5,820 bases of DNA, from positions 1 through 5,820 of the forward strand of contig JACCSD010000350.1 in the NCBI GenBank assembly GCA_013813185.1. The letters run 5' to 3'. Shown here one piece after another: positions 5,069 to 5,820 of this stretch; positions within the stretch are counted from its first letter, which is position 1, and each line of letters starts with the position of its first letter. The notes under the pieces are model-generated. The model was given only the letters and a program-made list of their open reading frames with translations, did not search any database and was not told the origin of the DNA. The position numbers and the translations under genes were made by a program. Origin of the DNA: Burkholderiaceae bacterium. Its GTDB lineage: Bacteria > Pseudomonadota > Gammaproteobacteria > Burkholderiales > Burkholderiaceae_F.

Positions 5069-5820
5069 TCAACCAAACAAATCTTCATCGGTGATTGCGC
5101 CCTTGCTTGCCGTCGAAGTCATCTTCGCGAATTTCGCGAGTACGCCGGTTGTGTAGCGCGGCGCCGGTTGCTTCCATGCTGCGCGCCGGCGCTTCAATTC
5201 TTCCTCACCTACATTAAGCTGCAGCAGCAGTTTGTGCGCGTCGATCGTGATCGAATCGCCTTGGTTGACCAGCGCCAGATTGCCGCCGACGTACGCTTCG
5301 GGCGCTACGTGACCGACGACCATGCCCCAGGTGCCGCCTGAAAATCTGCCGTCGGTAATCAGTCCGACGCTTTCTCCCAATCCTTTGCCGATCAGCGCCG
5401 ATGTCGGTGCCAGCATTTCGCGCATGCCCGGCCCGCCTTTCGGGCCCTCGTAGCGGATTACCATCACGTCGCCGGGTTTGACGCGGTCGGCGAGGATCGC
5501 GTCGAGTGCGGCTTCTTCGGAATCGAACACGCGCGCGGGGCCGGTAATCGCTGGATTCTTCAGCCCGGTGATTTTTGCGACGCATCCTTCCGGGGCAAGG
5601 TTGCCCTTCAGCACTGCCAGATGCCCGTGCGCATACATCGGATTTGAAAACGGACGGATTACGTCCTGAGCGCTACGCGGTTCAGCTGGCACATCGGCGA
5701 GCATCTCGGCCATCGTCTTGCCGGTGATCGTGATGCAGTCGCCGTGCAACAAGCCATTTTCGAGCAAAACTTTCAGCACCTGCGGGATGCCGCCGGCCTT
5801 GTGCAGGTCGGTCGCGACAT
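5069..5820 (-). CDS. ilvD: Dihydroxy-acid dehydratase IlvD (5' end missing, C-terminal part)
   Basis: IlvD is the iron-sulfur dehydratase that converts 2,3-dihydroxy-3-methylbutanoate and its isoleucine-pathway homologue into 2-oxo acids, the third common step of valine/isoleucine synthesis (also feeding leucine and pantothenate); it is cytoplasmic. The frame is open to the window edge, giving the last 249 residues of a protein normally about 555-620 long. Landmarks, numbered from the first complete codon: DLHKAGGIPQ (4-13), GCVAKITG with Cys79 (78-85), RYEGPKGGPGM (122-132) and GLITDGRFSGGT (152-163), the second IlvD/Edd family signature. The serine of that motif (Ser160) is proposed as a catalytic base in related dehydratases. 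The C-terminus, ending in AITDEDLFG, is compact, like the shorter (about 560-residue) DHAD type rather than the longer E. coli type. The cluster-binding N-terminal half is out of view, so cluster type cannot be read here. The TGA stop is at 5071-5069. It converges with livF. Confidence 0.96.
   Translation of the reverse strand, partial: VATDLHKAGGIPQVLKVLLENGLLHGDCITITGKTMAEMLADVPAEPRSAQDVIRPFSNPMYAHGHLAVLKGNLAPEGCVAKITGLKNPAITGPARVFDSEEAALDAILADRVKPGDVMVIRYEGPKGGPGMREMLAPTSALIGKGLGESVGLITDGRFSGGTWGMVVGHVAPEAYVGGNLALVNQGDSITIDAHKLLLQLNVGEEELKRRRAAWKQPAPRYTTGVLAKFAKMTSTASKGAITDEDLFG

Noticed and set aside
4690..5094. Possible small protein with repeated CVSRC motifs
   Set aside because: The motif is only the translation of the 15-bp tandem repeat. 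The frame runs through the inverted repeats and into the antisense of ilvD, with no conserved domain.

Overview
This window holds most of a branched-chain amino acid ABC import operon (liv/HAAT family) on the plus strand, and the 3' part of a branched-chain amino acid biosynthesis gene (ilvD) on the minus strand. The two converge on a repeat-rich intergenic gap of about 380 bases. High GC content, codon use rich in G/C third positions, the protein sequences (for example the IlvD C-terminus and the LivK style) and the GC-rich intergenic repeat all suggest a betaproteobacterium of the Burkholderiales, most likely the Paraburkholderia/Caballeronia/Burkholderia group. That assignment is by pattern recognition and not by a search.

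Layout. 1-1010: periplasmic substrate-binding protein, with its 5' end (signal peptide and first strand) outside the window. 1031-1058: a clean Rho-independent terminator between the binding protein and the permease genes. 1092-2021: LivH permease. 2032-3165: LivM permease. 3162-3968: LivG ATPase. 3965-4684: LivF ATPase. The last three genes are tightly packed (10-base gap, then two ATGA overlaps), so livHMGF is almost certainly one translationally coupled unit. 4685-5068: non-coding, with a perfect 29-bp inverted repeat, a diverged third copy of the same element, a GC-rich hairpin and a 15-bp tandem repeat. 5069-5820: C-terminal 249 residues of dihydroxy-acid dehydratase IlvD, with its 5' end outside the window.

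How it works together. The binding protein captures leucine/isoleucine/valine (or related substrates) in the periplasm, LivH and LivM form the membrane pore, and LivG and LivF hydrolyse ATP on the cytoplasmic face. IlvD makes the 2-keto acid precursors of the same amino acids, so uptake and synthesis genes sit next to each other. The terminator after the binding-protein gene probably lets that protein be made in excess over the membrane complex.

I looked for a novel system and did not find one: the coding content is ordinary core metabolism and transport. The parts that merit a second look are the composite intergenic repeat, the livK-livH terminator and the asymmetric ATP sites of LivG/LivF (the last is probably a family trait).
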